Positions 32,902-46,000 of a stretch of 64,000 nt of DNA are shown here, in pieces. The position numbers and the translations under genes are program-made. The stretch is from Opisthorchis felineus. Its lineage: Eukaryota > Platyhelminthes > Trematoda > Opisthorchiida > Opisthorchiidae. Positions within the stretch are counted from its first letter, which is position 1; each line of letters starts with the position of its first letter. The notes beneath the pieces are model-generated. The model was given only the letters and a program-made list of their open reading frames with translations. It made no database searches and had not been told where the DNA came from. The DNA lies in NCBI GenBank assembly GCA_004794785.1, contig SJOL01006626.1:605991-669990 (forward strand), in the 5' to 3' direction.

Positions 32902-33114
32902 CTCGACAAAGCTAATTCAACGCTGCTTGACTTGCCCAACCCGGTTGGTATTTACAATGCTAATCCAGCTGCCGTACCCAGTGTGCTTGACCTTGAAGAG
33001 GCTTATAACATGATTGGCACCGTCCAACGGGTGACGAATTCTCGGCGTTTCATTATTGGTTCACATTCATATCACACTCGTTTGAACCGTATTTCTGTAG
33101 TCATGGCGTGTTAA
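32902..33114 (+). CDS. unassigned open frame
   Basis: 70-codon frame (LDKANSTLLDLPNPVGIYNA, then VPSVLDLEEAYNMIGTVQR) to TAA. No start codon other than internal ones. A GTGACG at about 33031 could be a donor. The frame is followed by another open segment (SIPKCGALNSNFAYLRC). May be exon or decayed transposon; I cannot tell. Confidence 0.2.
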   Translation, partial: LDKANSTLLDLPNPVGIYNANPAAVPSVLDLEEAYNMIGTVQRVTNSRRFIIGSHSYHTRLNRISVVMAC

Positions 33115-33830
33115 TCTGGTCAGTCCATACCAAAATGTGGAGCACTGAACTCGAATTTCGCTTATCTGCGGTGCATATCCGTGGTAATGCTGCGGTTTGA
33201 GCTCTGGACATCTGACATACCAGGCGAGCATGTTACCGCTACTCTACCAACGCAAGCTGGATGCACCTGAATTTTCAAGTCCGCACAGGCAAACGTGCTC
33301 ATGCTTGAGCGGTGTAGTTGGTTTTGCCCGACGTCTCCAACGCTGGTTGACCAACTGTCTTGGCTGTGTCGATCGATTGATACGCCTCTCAGGTAGCGGC
33401 ACGGACGCGTGAAGCCTGCTGGGCAGTTTTTTATATATTAATTCTGAGTGGCTGCCAAGTCACGCGAATGGTTATCGTGCGATCATAAACGAAAGACAGA
33501 CCCGTTTTTAATCACTGTTTTAACAAGGCAGTATTGAATAAAACCATCCAACATAAGAGTGGGTACGAACAATTACAACGGGGATTCGGATGGTTGACAT
33601 ATCGACAGTCTGATTCTGATAGAAAAGATACACAATATAGGTCTTCACAAAAATAATGAAGGACGCTTTTTGTTCCTAATGACCTCTTATTATTGATTCA
33701 AACCCGGTAGATTTGTTCATTGTCATCGTTGAACCGGATTCCTTCTGAGGTTTGGGGAAATAACTCCATACGAATCTTCTACACATGTAAACCTTTCAAC
33801 AGACGCATTCATCCAGTGATCGTTCGTCGT

Positions 33831-33998
33831 AGCGTCCAGTTGTAACATCATTTTAGTGTCTAGCTGCCATGCCACCCGAAGGAGGCACGAGGGCTGGGCT
33901 ACTGCCAGATCGCTCAAGCCTAGACTCAGAGGTTGGGTTCGACCCACGCACCCTTCGGTCAGTAAGTTCGCGCCTTAACCACTGAGCTATCTCGAACT
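33831..33998 (-). mobile_element. family S SINE
   Basis: Minus strand: A box GATAGCTCAGTGG, a B box with one change (GGGTCGAACCC), then the body (CCTAGAC...GAGCGATC) and a damaged 3' module (ACTAAAATGATGTTACA). Confidence 0.82.
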
Positions 33999-34078
33999 CA
34001 TTAACACCACGTCAAGGTGTTCCTACACATTTAGTGGCCACCGTCCAGTAGCACAATAAATAAAACATAAAATAATGA

Positions 34079-34206
34079 ATCGTTCAGCCGTAACACCTTT
34101 TCGGTGCCTAGCTTCCTTGCCACCCGGGGGAAGCACGAGGGTGGGTTCGAACCACGGAGCTTCCGGTCAGTAAATTCGTGCTCTAACTACTGAGCCATCT
34201 CGCCCC
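34079..34206 (-). mobile_element. family S SINE, body deleted
   Basis: Minus strand: GATGGCTCAGTAG, GTGGTTCGAACCC, then a direct jump to CCTCGTGCTTCC and GAAAAGGTGTTACGGCTGAA. About 50 bp of the body is missing. A C run of about ten bases adjoins its 5' end. Confidence 0.82.
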
Positions 34207-34486
34207 CCCCCTCCCACAGGGGCACGGCGACAACTATATGTTTGCGGAGCACGTTGTCCAATGTTAATTCCCAACTCGTGTTCGATATAAAGCAGAATAG
34301 GAGTAGGCTTCTTATCATTGGTCGCATTTCGAGCCCCCTCTGTTTGAACGAAAGGCCTTTAGTCTTTTTCCTTCTTTTCTTGCTCACCTATTCCATTTAT
34401 TCCTTCTCTTTCCCAACCTTGTTGTTTGAACAACTGTGCTCCATCAGCAGACAAAAGCGATGTTCTGACATCCGCTTTTTGAACAG

Positions 34487-34548
34487 GCTACTGTCAAGTG
34501 TTTTATGCTACAAACAATTTGCAGAATGGCTCTGCGTATAGTGGTGCG
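34487..34548 (+). CDS. candidate exon (pair with 34663)
   Basis: Acceptor CATCCGCTTTTTGAACAG and donor GTAAGCGG are both good. Two frames are open. The one that joins 34663 in phase reads ATVKCFMLQTICRMALRIVV. The intron is 114 nt. Confidence 0.38.
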
Positions 34549-34662
34549 GTAAGCGGATTAAGCTCGTCAGGTAACTGTCGAATTTGACTGTTCGAATTGT
34601 CGGTACTATCACGCCGAGAACTAAGCATTCCACTCTTGAATTTTTAATGTTTTCTAATGTAG

Positions 34663-34915
34663 GTTCAACCAGTTCTCCACGCGTCTAAGGTTTATTGGCT
34701 TACTATCGTCAGAATTGTCAGGGGAATTAACACCCTCAACTTTTATCGGGTCGATACCCGTAGAGTCGAAATGCCAAACCGACAACATCGGAATGGCTTG
34801 TGGTCCTGGCTGCGTATTGCCCATTCGTGACAGCTACTATTTAGAGTTCGCGGGTCCATCGTGTGTGGGACGTGATCAATCACTTCAGATTCCTGCACGA
34901 TATGCCGACGCATAA
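34663..34915 (+). CDS. candidate terminal exon
   Basis: After GTTTTCTAATGTAG and one base the frame runs 83 codons to TAA: FNQFSTRLRFIGLLSSELSG, LTPSTFIGSIPVESKCQTD, then GMACGPGCVLPIRDSYYLEF. Cys and Gly spacing looks like a folded C-terminus, but I recognise no family. A second frame is open for about 56 codons, which weakens the case. Confidence 0.4.
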
Positions 34916-36339
34916 TTGTGTCAAGTAAAATATCGTAAAATATCTTTCTTGTTCACCGAAAAAAAGAGACAATACCTATGTCTTGTTGCCGAAACGTGAT
35001 ACGATGTTTCGGATATCCCAACTTCAGTGGGAAAGGTCAAGCCGACGGCCTCCAGTTGGGATTCGACGCAAGTAGATGGATAGTTTTTTAATACACCAGA
35101 TTACGATGTCGTAAAGCTCTGGAATTTGGGGAAGGAAACAAATTACGCTCATAGAGTATTGTGGAGTTTTAGTGCCTTACTGTGTCAAAGTGACGAAGGG
35201 AATCAATTTCGTATTTTTGGTGGACAAATAGCCCGATATGATTAGAAAAAGTCGATAGAGGTTTGTGGGCTAACTCCAAAGGAGACTTTTTGTCAGTGGG
35301 TCCAATATCCATGTGGATTTAGTGTGAGTTCTTTGCTTGTTTTGATGTCTTCGCAACAAATCCCTTCACATTCTCTCCTCTTCACCAGCTTCAGTGTTCG
35401 ACAGTAGATTAATATATTTTGCACAACATTTACGTAGTTGGGCACGTCTTATTAGACTGAACACTTGAGTCCAGTACTTGAAAACACATTTCGGTATTTT
35501 GACCTGCATTCACATGACACCCTGAAGTTAATTACACATGTCTCCGTTTGGCGTCATACTGTCCCTAGCTTTGTTCGTTTCGGTCCATCTGGCAACTGTC
35601 AGTTACGCGATGTTTATTAGAGCGTGAAGTTGCCAATACCGTTGCGTACGTGCGCGTTTAGGTCAGGGGCATATGTGTCGTTCGTCAAGAACACCAAGGT
35701 CTGCGTTTACTCAAATCTCTGTGTTCCTATTCATGTCGGTTATGCCGTCTTCCGATGCGCTAACTCTGTGTGGTTTGTGTCCAATTTTCGAACATAACCG
35801 AGTCCAACTCAATACGTCCACTCTACGAAGAATTGGATTTAATACCGGTTCAAAAGCAGATCATCTTAGAACAGACCATTGAAGGAATGGTCGAGATTGA
35901 CTTCATCTTATAACGGCCGTGCATTGAACCATTGCTGCGCACCAATGCTGTGCAAACCAGTGTCGGCCCTTTAGTTCTGGAACGTTCGCCCCCCCCCCCC
36001 CCCCCGGATGGATGCCTACTACGATCTTTTTAGTTTATCGGCTTCGAATTTATCGCCGCTAGAAACAAAGCTAATTATTTGTACCCCGGTACACAAATGA
36101 AAGCAAAAAAGCAATTGGTGGAAGAACTTTCCTCGCAAAGAATGAAAGTGCAAGACACCCATCAAGTCGCGGATCACATATTCACGGATTGATACACAGG
36201 ATCGAGGCTTTTGCCCAAGTTTCCCGGGTCGGTTTTGTTCTTGCCGTTCAGCGGCTGTCGTACACCTGAAAGGCACAAGCGAACAAAGGGTGTAGCACTG
36301 CTCTTTTAGTTCTCTGCGCGGGGCAGCATGCTTGCTAGC
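34916..36339. other. no gene seen
   Basis: Only short open frames. A run of about 17 C lies at 35989-36005, one of several C runs in the window. Confidence 0.5.
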
Positions 36340-36735
36340 ACGAGGAATCGCATAGGAAAGTGTCTAGTAGTGCTTTGAAATGGGTCCTAGAAGGAGCGCC
36401 GACAACCGTCAGGGGAAGGTTATTTCACGCACCTACTTACCGAAATGAGAAAAAATTTTGCCTGATAAAAGTATTCGCTCTGAGCTTGAAAATCTTCTTA
36501 CCATGTCCCCGCCGTGTGTTTGCTGGCTCAACGGTGAAAAACCTGTTGGCCAAACCTTGTTCAAACAGGGCATAAGTAAGAATTAGGTCCCCTCGGAGGC
36601 GGCGGTACTTGAGGGGAAAGAGGTCAAGCGCCGTGAGACGCATTTCGTAGTCCACGGATTTAAGGCCCGCAACCATTTTCGTAGCAGCTCGCTGGACACG
36701 CTCAGTTTGACATAGGTCAAGTGCTAGTCACTTGC
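36340..36735 (-). pseudogene. CR1/Jockey-type LINE, C-terminal fragment
   Basis: The minus-strand translation shows the conserved tail of reverse transcriptases of this class: [17 protein letters not shown], then [32 protein letters not shown], and after a frameshift NNLPLTVVGAPSRTHFKALL. In the family this block lies after the RT palm, ending in the WN.LP..VV..PS..FK motif. The Trp of that motif falls at the frameshift. No palm motif remains upstream. Fossil copy. Confidence 0.8.
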
Positions 36736-37825
36736 TCGTTGTCAGTCCTACCGGCGAGAACAAGAACGCGGTGGAATGCGGAGTTATGGTGAAACGTGAA
36801 AAAAGTGGTTGCAGGCAATCGGAAACCTCATCTGAATAGAGTTTGAAACACTCAGTGCTCTCAGGCGTATCCCTAAACCTCCTTTGGCGTTTGAATATTT
36901 GGCATCAGCAAAAGGGCGATCTCGAACAGTTCAATAAAATTCAACTGAACTGCCGGTCAACTGAGGGGATGGCGCCTTGAACTGTAAATAAATACTATTC
37001 ACGGGTTCCATCAGCACTACATGCCGTACTAGTTGGCCTTAGGTGACCTAGTAGAAATTTACGCAGGTATCTGTTTTCTTTTGGGGTATTCGAAACAGGA
37101 CTCAGAGGAACTTCACTCGCGTCATCCGCACAACTTTTCTGCAATGATATTATTGGCATCCATTTGAGTTGCTGACCGTTTGCACATCCAGCCATAACTA
37201 AACGGGCTGTCAACACACAGACTCAGTAAGCCAACAGTACATCTATCGGGAAGAAGGGCGAGAATTATGCCTTATTGCGATAAGCCGGTTCTCGTAAGTC
37301 TCTTGTGATTACGTGGGAAAGTTGGTACATGTGTACGCTCGAAGAGACGCGTTCTTCTTGAGAGTTCCCTCAAACAAGAAGTGGGACAGAACTAATAATT
37401 TCTGTGACTGATTGGTGATTCCGCCATTGACATATTATTGAACAATAACAATTTGGTGTCTACCGTATGAGCTCTGTGCTGCTTTTGGAGACAAAGATTT
37501 TCTTAGGATTGTTTGCTTTGGCACCAAATAACTGCCTTTCATAGAACAACCTATTTTCAGCACCCCTATTAAACCTATCTGTCAGCTTACATCATCAGCC
37601 ATTGACTCAGCAATTTGCGTAAAAGCTTTAGCATGCTTCTCAGGCCGAATACAATTTGCTGGCCACTCAGTATCTCAGCCCATTATCCATGGTATCTATT
37701 AAGCGCCTTCTTCGTTCTACTCCGCTAGACCGCGACGTTATCCCACCAACTTGCACACATTCCCAAATGAAAATCGAACTAAGTGGTCCTCATCCAGAGA
37801 GGATGCATAAAAGTAGGCTCGAATG

Positions 37826-38150
37826 AAGAATAATTTCACATGATGAGTGAAACTACCTTCTGAGAAGCCATCATTCGATGACCCAGTCACTATGTGGTCA
37901 CGTGATGTAGTTTTCCATTATTGAAGGGTTAGTGGCGCAATGTCCCGTCTTAGTGAGAGCTAATCAGACTGCCACTCTTGGCCAAACGGTTAAGTGCTCA
38001 ACCACCGGCCGCAAGGTCACAGGTTCGAAACTCTGAGTTTTGTGAGATTCACACTGCTGATGATTCCCACTAAGGATGAAACAACTGTGCAGTGCTTCTC
38101 AGCTTTTCAGCATAGAGTGATTCCACTGACAGGATGTGATCTCTATTGAA
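37826..38150 (+). repeat. family B repeat, best + copy
   Basis: About 325 bp. It has a tRNA-like A box (TGGCCAAACGGTTAAG at 37979) and B box (GGTTCGAAACTC at 38022) in the middle, not at the start, so it may be a composite SINE. It ends in TTCCACTGACAGGATG and GAAGAAGAAAC. Confidence 0.78.
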
Positions 38151-39939
38151 GAAGAAACATTTAACTGTAGAAGTACCTTTGTCCAGGAACGAAGCAGTAT
38201 GTAATGGATCGCGATTTGTTTTATAAGCAACCCGAGGATGAGGGGATTAGAGCAAGTAGTGAGCGGAAATCCCTACCATCTTCTCTTGGATTTTCAATAT
38301 GGCTTGATTAGGGGTAGTCACACGATAGTTTCGATTCAGTTTTGTAATGGGTTGAATGCTAATGGGTATAGGGAAAAAATTAACTGATAAACGAAACATT
38401 AATGATGCCTGATATAGCCTCCATTAACTCGTCAGCGCAAAGTCATAAGTAAGTACGCCGTTAGGCTCAGTGGACGATTTGAGGAGACACATCAAATGCA
38501 TTCAAAAGATAATGATAACTGAGAAAGTTTGATGGCGCATTGGAAGTAGATGGAAACTGTGTGTTTAAGTCATTCGAAGCGGTTGGTGAGCGCTCGTGCC
38601 AAATTTACTTCAAAAAACCAAGTTTTACAGTTCCACTTATTCTTTGATGACTTAAGGTTAATCATTTAGGACACGAAAGCATTTTTCAGTTTCGTTTGTT
38701 ATTGTATTTGTAAATGAAATGCACTCACGACAATACGTCTGCCGGTTTTTTCCATGAATGCTCCTGTCTTCAAAACTGCCTTAGATGTATAAAACCAGTG
38801 GCTGACTCTTCCAAATAGAGAAAGTTTTCATACAAATCGGAGACCAGATTGCGAAAATCGAGAATGAATTATAAAAATTCTCGCATAAAAGACGGGCTCA
38901 ATTCATGGTGAAGTGGCTACTGTAGGAGCCTCCCGCTTATTGGCCAATCTGCTTTTGGAAACTATAGAAGACCGACAATGCGATAATACGCAATAAAGGA
39001 CTGCGAGAGCACAACCCATGGAGTGAGCGGAGACTGCAAGAAGTGTGCACAGAATTCTGAGCAATACAAATCAGGGGAGTTGGTGTGTAGAAAATCAAGT
39101 TGGATCACATTATTGGTTGGTTCATTGACCAGGTCCTGCAGACAGGAAAGAGGAAACTGTTTGAGTCCAACTCTGTTAGGGTCGCTCGCCGTCACATGTT
39201 CATCAATGATGTTAGGCTGATTCACTCAGTGAGACAGTTCAAAAATTACTGGACACTATTGAATTCGAATGGGAATCTAGGTTTACAAGAGACAGTCAAA
39301 CATCCCAAACTGTCAAACGAATATTTGAAACAATAAGTTTGCTGAACGCTGTCCCACGTGATTGAACAAAATTAGGGGGATTTCCTTATTATATCCTGTT
39401 CTTCAGCACACGATTGAGTCGAAAAAACTCGTCAGACAGATCAGCAATTAAGCTGATAGCACAATGGCCCATGAAATCCTACGGCACGAACATTGTGCAG
39501 ACTTTCTTTGTATAAGGAACAGTGATTTTTCAATCCTTGTAAAAGTTCATCTGGTACTGACAGATGTCATAAGCGGGAGGGGCGTTTTCCATACGGGCGA
39601 ATTAGGTACCCGGTAACACAGCCATCTCAGGCACGTTTGTGATTCATGAACGGAATGATTTGAGGAATTTCGGTTTGGATGGAGGAAAGAAATTCTCGAG
39701 GGAAATTTTGTGAAAACAGGTTGTCCATTAAAATGAATAGACAATAATACAATCGATGTTAAGCGACTATTCTTGTGAAGACGACCTAAATCAAGACGCC
39801 AGTATAAGGGGAGCGGGTGTGCCGGAGTAACTCCAATCATAAGGTTTTTTGTATACTGTTTCGTTCTAGCGGAACTTCGGGTTACTTTAACAAAAAATAA
39901 CCCGTACCTTTTATTTTCTTCCCACCCATCCTTCTGCAG
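38151..39939. other. no gene seen
   Basis: The minus-strand frame at 39547-39969 (140 codons) is long for chance but lacks splice support and overlaps the acceptor of the + strand gene at 39940. Otherwise nothing supportable. Confidence 0.4.
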
Positions 39940-40794
39940 ACAACATGGAATTATAATACCACAAATCAACGACTTCTAGCCTTGTCTGTTCACTGTCCCA
40001 GTCTATCTATAGACGAACCCCTCGGTCAGTCGTACGACATGGCTAATCAGCTGTCAGATTCATCCCAATTTGCCGCTAATGATTCCGAGCGCACTGGTTT
40101 CTGGGGGCCGGCTGCAAAATCCAGTGGAGCGAACACCCCGACTGTAGCATTCAAAGAAACCATACAGTCGCGTACGGTAACCCGATTTGATGACGAACCC
40201 GTGGGGAGTGTGGCCGAGTCACGAGGTGGTCAGAGCGTACAGTCCCGTTTCAAACAGTTTTGGGTGGAAAGTTTCGCTACTGGCCGGTCACGAACAAAGT
40301 CGGAAAATCAAACAGGGATGGGAAGCCGTGGAGAAAGCCTTCGCGGACGTAACCTGGGCAGAGTTAGTCCACAGATTGTCTATCAAAAGGATGTTCTACC
40401 ACCTCATGCTCACACAGTTACTGGGGGATCGACCCAAGCCACATCACTGCTTCGTCGACTCGCACTGTACACGAACATCTCCGGATCACCGTCTGAACAG
40501 TCTTCTATTCGCTCCGGTACAGACAGCTTGAGACGATATGGCCAACCCAGTCCAACCAATGCGGCCACGGCCGACAGCCGATCTGGTTCAGTCCCACTTC
40601 AGGTGGCCGATAGACACAACCGGCATAAGTCACCTCGTGCTGGGATTGGGCGGTTTATGTCAATGAGTAGTGGATCGGGGAAGAGTTCAGAAGATATGAT
40701 TGGGCAAATGCTTCCAGATCCTTCAAAGTTGCCGAAAGAGGAACCTGTGAGCACGCTAGAGTTCACCGGAACCAAACTCAAGAACCCAAAGAAG
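39940..40794 (+). CDS. main gene, exon 1 of those visible (Ser-rich)
   Basis: A long pyrimidine tract ending in CATCCTTCTGCAG precedes 285 open codons, and the donor GTAAGG follows (phase 0 at both ends). The first ATG in frame is at 40039 (MANQLSDSSQFAANDSERTG). The start is therefore either there, with 39940 as a 5' UTR acceptor, or in an earlier exon. The protein is rich in Ser, Arg, Gly and Gln with many possible phosphorylation sites (SPSEQSSIRSGTDSLRR, FMSMSSGSGKSSED) and predicted to be disordered; near the end lies STLEFTGTKLKNPKK. I do not recognise the family. The + frame at 40187-40531 is a shadow. Confidence 0.75.
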
Positions 40795-41683
40795 GTAAGG
40801 AATCGCGAATAGTTATTGGTTATCATTTACCTCGTGTTTATCCACACTTGTATGCCAACAAATTCGGAGGTCTGTTGATTGTTTTCTCCTCACTTCTTTA
40901 CTGAGAGCGAGTCAGGAATTTCACCCAAAATCCTCAATACACGTCGTAAACGAAACTATGGCCTACAGGAACATTCCTGTTTACAGACAGCTTTCATTCC
41001 ACCAAATCCGCTAGAAATCAGTTTTGTTGATGTTTGCTGGGGTCGTTGAGGTGTGAATACAGTGGTGTCTATTAGGGTTCAGCATTACTTGGGATTTCTG
41101 GAGGAACTGGGTGGAAGTTGAGACGCCAATGGGTGCTGCTATTGATTCGCCCCGTATCCGGGGTCTACATTCATGACTAACTGCAGCCGTACCGGGATTG
41201 GCACCCCGGATATCCGATGTGCGAGACGAAAGTAGTACCACTGCTCACTGGCACACCACGTCTGAGCTGGCGAACGCGTCCAAATGAGGATTATGCTTCG
41301 CCTGACTTCTCGAAAGAGGACTTTGCAGCTTTAATGGTTGTACCGATCCGGTGATCTGACTTTGCGGTCAGGTAGGGCCGTGGACGCTCGAAACCCACTA
41401 GACAATGTTTTCGGTGGGTGTAGGTAGTTGCGGTACTTGGAGAATCCGTTTGAACAGTCTTTGCGTCTCTACATGACTGTTTAGGTTATTCCACACTAGT
41501 GCCACCTGAATGTCTGAGATTCAGCCCCTGGCAAGGCCTGGGAGGTCCACTGTTGTTGAGTTGCAATAAGAGCAGAACTACCCATAGGAAAGCTTTTGAC
41601 GAGATCCCGATACATTCTCACGCGCCCACAAGTATGTGAATACAAATTGCACATGACGTTCACGAGTTTCTGGGCCGTGACCT

Positions 41684-41970
41684 GTTACTCAAGCATGCAG
41701 AAAAGAACCAACCACTCGACTGAATCGGACGCACTCTTCGGGTGAAGGAACGCCTTTGTGCGTGCTTCAACGCTTGACGGAGTCTGAACATGTCCACACC
41801 CCATCCCACGTCGGAATCTTGCTTGTTGTCCTCGGGTCCCGTCTTCGCGCACCTTCGTAAGATGACGCAAAATAAGCGGTGCAAAGAGTCTGGTTACAAT
41901 AGGGGTCCACCTAATTCCTCTGTGATTGCCATACTCACTGCGAGCCCCATTTTTGAAAACGGGCACGGCA
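41684..41970 (-). pseudogene. RTE-like LINE, reverse transcriptase 5' fragment
   Basis: The minus strand encodes VPVFKNGARSE-like start (MPVFKNGARSEYGNHRGI), then LILRHLTKVRE and QQARFRRGMGCG, which match the start of the RT fingers in RTE-type elements (PVFKKG, NHRGI, QAGFRPGRGC). A frameshift near 41790 moves the next part (FRLRQALKH) to another frame. It lies in intron 1 of the main gene, antisense to it. Confidence 0.8.
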
Positions 41971-42474
41971 ATCGACTCCTTTTACTCGCTTTCTCCTAAA
42001 TACAGGCGAATAAGTTAGACGAGCACCGAATGAGACTTTTGCCTCCATCTTCGAACAGAGGGGGTGCGAGTTCGTCAGGATCAGCAGTTCGGTGATGCCT
42101 GAGGGATAAAACGCATTGGCTTATTTCCAAAGCTATCGGGGGTTTCAAATTTCACTGTTCAGAGCTGCGTTACTGACCTGTAGTCCGGCTGACCACCGGT
42201 AGGTGGTCAGTTGAATTACTCTTGAAATTGTTCTGCTCAACGATTCTCGCACTGTTCTTTTCCACAGATAAGCCGGCCGTTTATACCGTGATACTTCTCC
42301 CCTTATCTATCTGTTCCACTATCCTGACGCACTAGGCTCAGAAGGTGTGGCGTTTTGGGAACAAAACTGATTTGATGTGCTCCCCAGTTATCCCATCTCA
42401 TATTCGTTGAACATATATGCTGAACAAAAAACACTTCTCAGATTTACTGCTCTTCTTTTCCATTGCGCCAACAG

Positions 42475-42529
42475 ATTTCACAGAAGTTCCAGGCGAAAAG
42501 TGGATTTGAGGTCCTCCGTAGAAAACGGG
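42475..42529 (+). CDS. main gene, exon 2
   Basis: Only 55 nt: acceptor TTTTCCATTGCGCCAACAG, then ISQKFQAKSGFEVLRRKR, and donor GTGAGTTTC. It starts in phase 0, as exon 1 requires, and leaves one base that exon 3 completes as Ala. A basic linker of 18 residues. The two-sided phase match is the main evidence. Confidence 0.62.
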
Positions 42530-42929
42530 GTGAGTTTCTCACTCTACGCTACAAATGGCTAGCTAGCTGCCTCTTCGTATCAGCTGTCCGAATTCCAAAA
42601 GTCAAGTGGTCATCAAAAATCACTCTCAACGTATCGGCAATATATCGAAATATTTCTAGCTCGTGTGGATTTATTGGCATTTGATGAGATGGTGTTCACC
42701 GAGCTTGGCAATCGCCTTGCAAAATTTTCGTCGCCATGCGAAGAAACACTGTCAGTGCGCGGTTGGGTTGGTAACTGGCAACCAACTGGATGCAAAATAC
42801 ACAGACCACGGCGGAATCCAAATGCCGCAAGGACCAATCAGATTACGTACCAGCCAAACTTTAAACAATCAGTCATGTTGCATATGGTGACTACTCTTCA
42901 GAGACTACGTAAACACAAGCAGAATTGGA

Positions 42930-43045
42930 GGAATGGTCAACCCAACCGCGCACTGACGATGTCTCATTGCATAGTGACAAGACGTTTGCAAGCCAGTTGC
43001 CAAGCTCAGTGTACAGATCAACTGCCACCTGATCGACAGCCACTC
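42930..43045 (+). repeat. family D repeat, diverged
   Basis: CGCGCACTGACGATGTC and GACGTTTGCAAGCCAGTTG align with 20440-20500. The core reads CTGACGA and GACAAGACG, so the hammerhead-like motif is lost. In intron 2 of the main gene. Confidence 0.5.
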
Positions 43046-46000
43046 TCAACTTATATCTGCCTAATGGAATAATTTCTGTCTGTTAAGTCAAAATTCACCA
43101 GCGTGTTGAGTATCTTTGCGGTAGGCTATCCTTGGCCAACCGTAGAAGTGATCAAATCCACCTACTGGCTACATAATCAGATTGCAATCAACAACCTGCG
43201 TTTTTGCACCCATGTGTCCCTCCTAGCCCTTGAGCAAACTTGGTTGTACGACCTGAAAGTTATCAACCCAAAAACTCACTTCTGTGAAATCGGTGATGCC
43301 TCTTCACGTGATTACACTAATTCTTGGCGTTTTGTGATGTTCCACGGGATAGTCGATCGAAATCCGTCAGCAGGATAGTCTACGACTGTCAAGGTTTTCT
43401 CGCTGATGGATTTCATAGGTACGCTGTTTCAGTATGCTCCTTCAGTGTGTTTGTTAGCCTACTTCCGTTCAGATAAGATTACTCAGTTGTGTCACCATTT
43501 CGGTGCATAGATACGAAGCATGAGGACTGAATGGTTGCCAGGCTAACGAGCCAGTAACCCAGGAACTCTCCACTTTGTCCTGACGTCCGCCGAATGTACA
43601 CGAGATAACGATTTAGTACGTTGGCGGCCAAGGAGAGTTGTCAGACGACCCTCATTCATTTCCGAGGTCAATCGCACCTAAATATTCGTACCACAAAGAA
43701 GGAACCGTCATGATTTTCTGTCATTATCGTCATAAGTGACAGTAAAATCAGTGTGAGATGACTCTAGCTCACCTGCTTACTCACACCACCATAGCAGTTA
43801 TCATCATCATCTTCATCATCATCGACAGTATAACATCAGTGTTCAACACCGATGCTTCGCTGCCGTGACATGGAGAATGGGTTGTCAGACTATTATCTGT
43901 GCGTTTCTCTTGAACATGTAGTCATTTTCCTAGTGAAGTGAAAATGTTTGAACGTGTAGTGGTCTGGGTACCCAAAAAGCTACTTTACTAGGAGTGTGTG
44001 GCAAAGAAATAAATATAATTACTCTGAATTGAGTACACAATAATAAAAAGCGTCGAATGGAACAGACTCACTAAGAATTGTTCTCTTTAAAATAGTTCGT
44101 CGTTGGCCCAGGTGAGTGAATAAATAATAATCCGATCGGGTCTTCTTTCGGACATCTCTCACATACAATAGACTCCGAAGACATTCTGAAATGTTTTGAT
44201 ACCAGAGATAGCACATGAAGCTCGCGAATAACCGCTGTAAGCGCGAGCGAAATGAGAAGAGAAAGTCGGAGCGCGTGACCACGCCTGTATTGTATATAAA
44301 TTTTACAAATGCGCGTTTTTGTGGTTTTGCGTATTCAAACAAAAAACGTTTATGGATTTGATGAAATACGTAACGTTATAATGAAGGAAAAAGAAAGGTA
44401 TAAAATGCCACAAACGCCGTGATGAATACGCACGTCTTTTTGAAAATATGCAAAAATGCACAATCAGCCTTGGCCCCGTCAGGTAAGGACACAAGTTTCC
44501 GACACCAAGAAGGACGAATGTCCCTACAAATGCGACTCGATCCTCTGAAGTCACCAACACATTGGGCTAAGAAGACCGCGTTCAACATCGCTCCAAACGT
44601 GTATCAAGATGGAAATGGAATAAAAATGGCCTACTAATGAATGCAACATTGCTTTGAGTAAGATAGATGTGTTTGGATGCTGAAAAGCTAAGCCACAGGT
44701 GTGAGCTTCTGTCCTGTATAGGCTCCTCGGACTGCATAAAGGAGTTAACCACTTGGCACTAGCTGAGGACCACGATTCCACTGAGCATACCTCGGCAGTC
44801 AGTGAAGTCGACTCATTTCATCCCATCAGCTATCAACGTGGCCAGGCGACTTTACTACGTGTGAGCAGTCGGTTTGTCTACCCTCAAAGTTCAAGTAGGT
44901 ACCGATGTTCATTTGACGTTATTCAAGAAGCATGTGGTAGGATCCCGATCGACCAGTGCTTAGTGGACGAGAATTACACGTCTTCTACGACTTGAAACAT
45001 CTCGACTCGTTGCGCTCACTGAAAGGAACGCAGGTAATTACTCGATAATCCAGAGTCCGCTTCAATTCCCTCAGTTTTGGCAAACTACCACAGACTATTT
45101 AGCGTTAGCTCAGTTCAGTGCCTGTTGCTAGAAACCTCATCGGTCCACTATCGGCTGAAGGGCGCTTCATCCAGGGTGTAAGCCACAGAACAAACCAACA
45201 ACCAGTCAAGCGTATCTTCATGCCTAACGAAGCAGAACATGTCGCAATAACTCATTTACATACGTTTCTATTTGAAGACAGTTCGTACTATTCTCATTTA
45301 TGCCTCTACCGAAATGTCACATCTCATTCATGGGGTGCTTTCTCAAGCGCAGAATCTAAATTTATTTCAACTAGCACAGTAGAATCCGACCTACCCACAA
45401 AGCCGTCAAGTTAGGAAAGCTTGGAGGGATTGCTTCTTTTACGATGGAAGGTCATTGTCACGTCGTGGTTTTAGATGTTCTATTCATGTCTGTTCTACCT
45501 GAGGTTATGCTGTCTGTGGTTTGTGTCTGTCCTCAAGGTTTGTCGGCTACTCTCCTTCAAGTTACGCTAGGTCAGCTGCGAAACTGACAAGTTCCGATCG
45601 ACCGAATTTATCCTACGTGTCGTAGGCATCTGTGTGTTAAGATTTGTGTCACCAACATGGCTCTATTTTCTGAAAGCACTCTCGCGGTTTGTTTTTGAAA
45701 AGTGTAAAAACGAACTCTCAATACACTTGCTGTTTCCCGGTTGTCTGACTTGCCGCCAAGGCAACCGGAGAGGTCGTCTTCTGTTAGTAATATCCTGCAG
45801 CCACCGTGACAGGCGTAACCATGTAATGTGCGTCCAGACCGTTTGATATTTTCGGACCCAACTATTTTGTCCTTTTTTTCCAAAGCATTATCCCTTGGGA
45901 ACAGCATGGCTTTCTAAAACCTGTTAAGCCCCTACGAATTCTGCGTCCGTTTAATTATCGAGGTCTCTGTCTGCTTTCCCCGCTTACAGAACAGGGGCAC

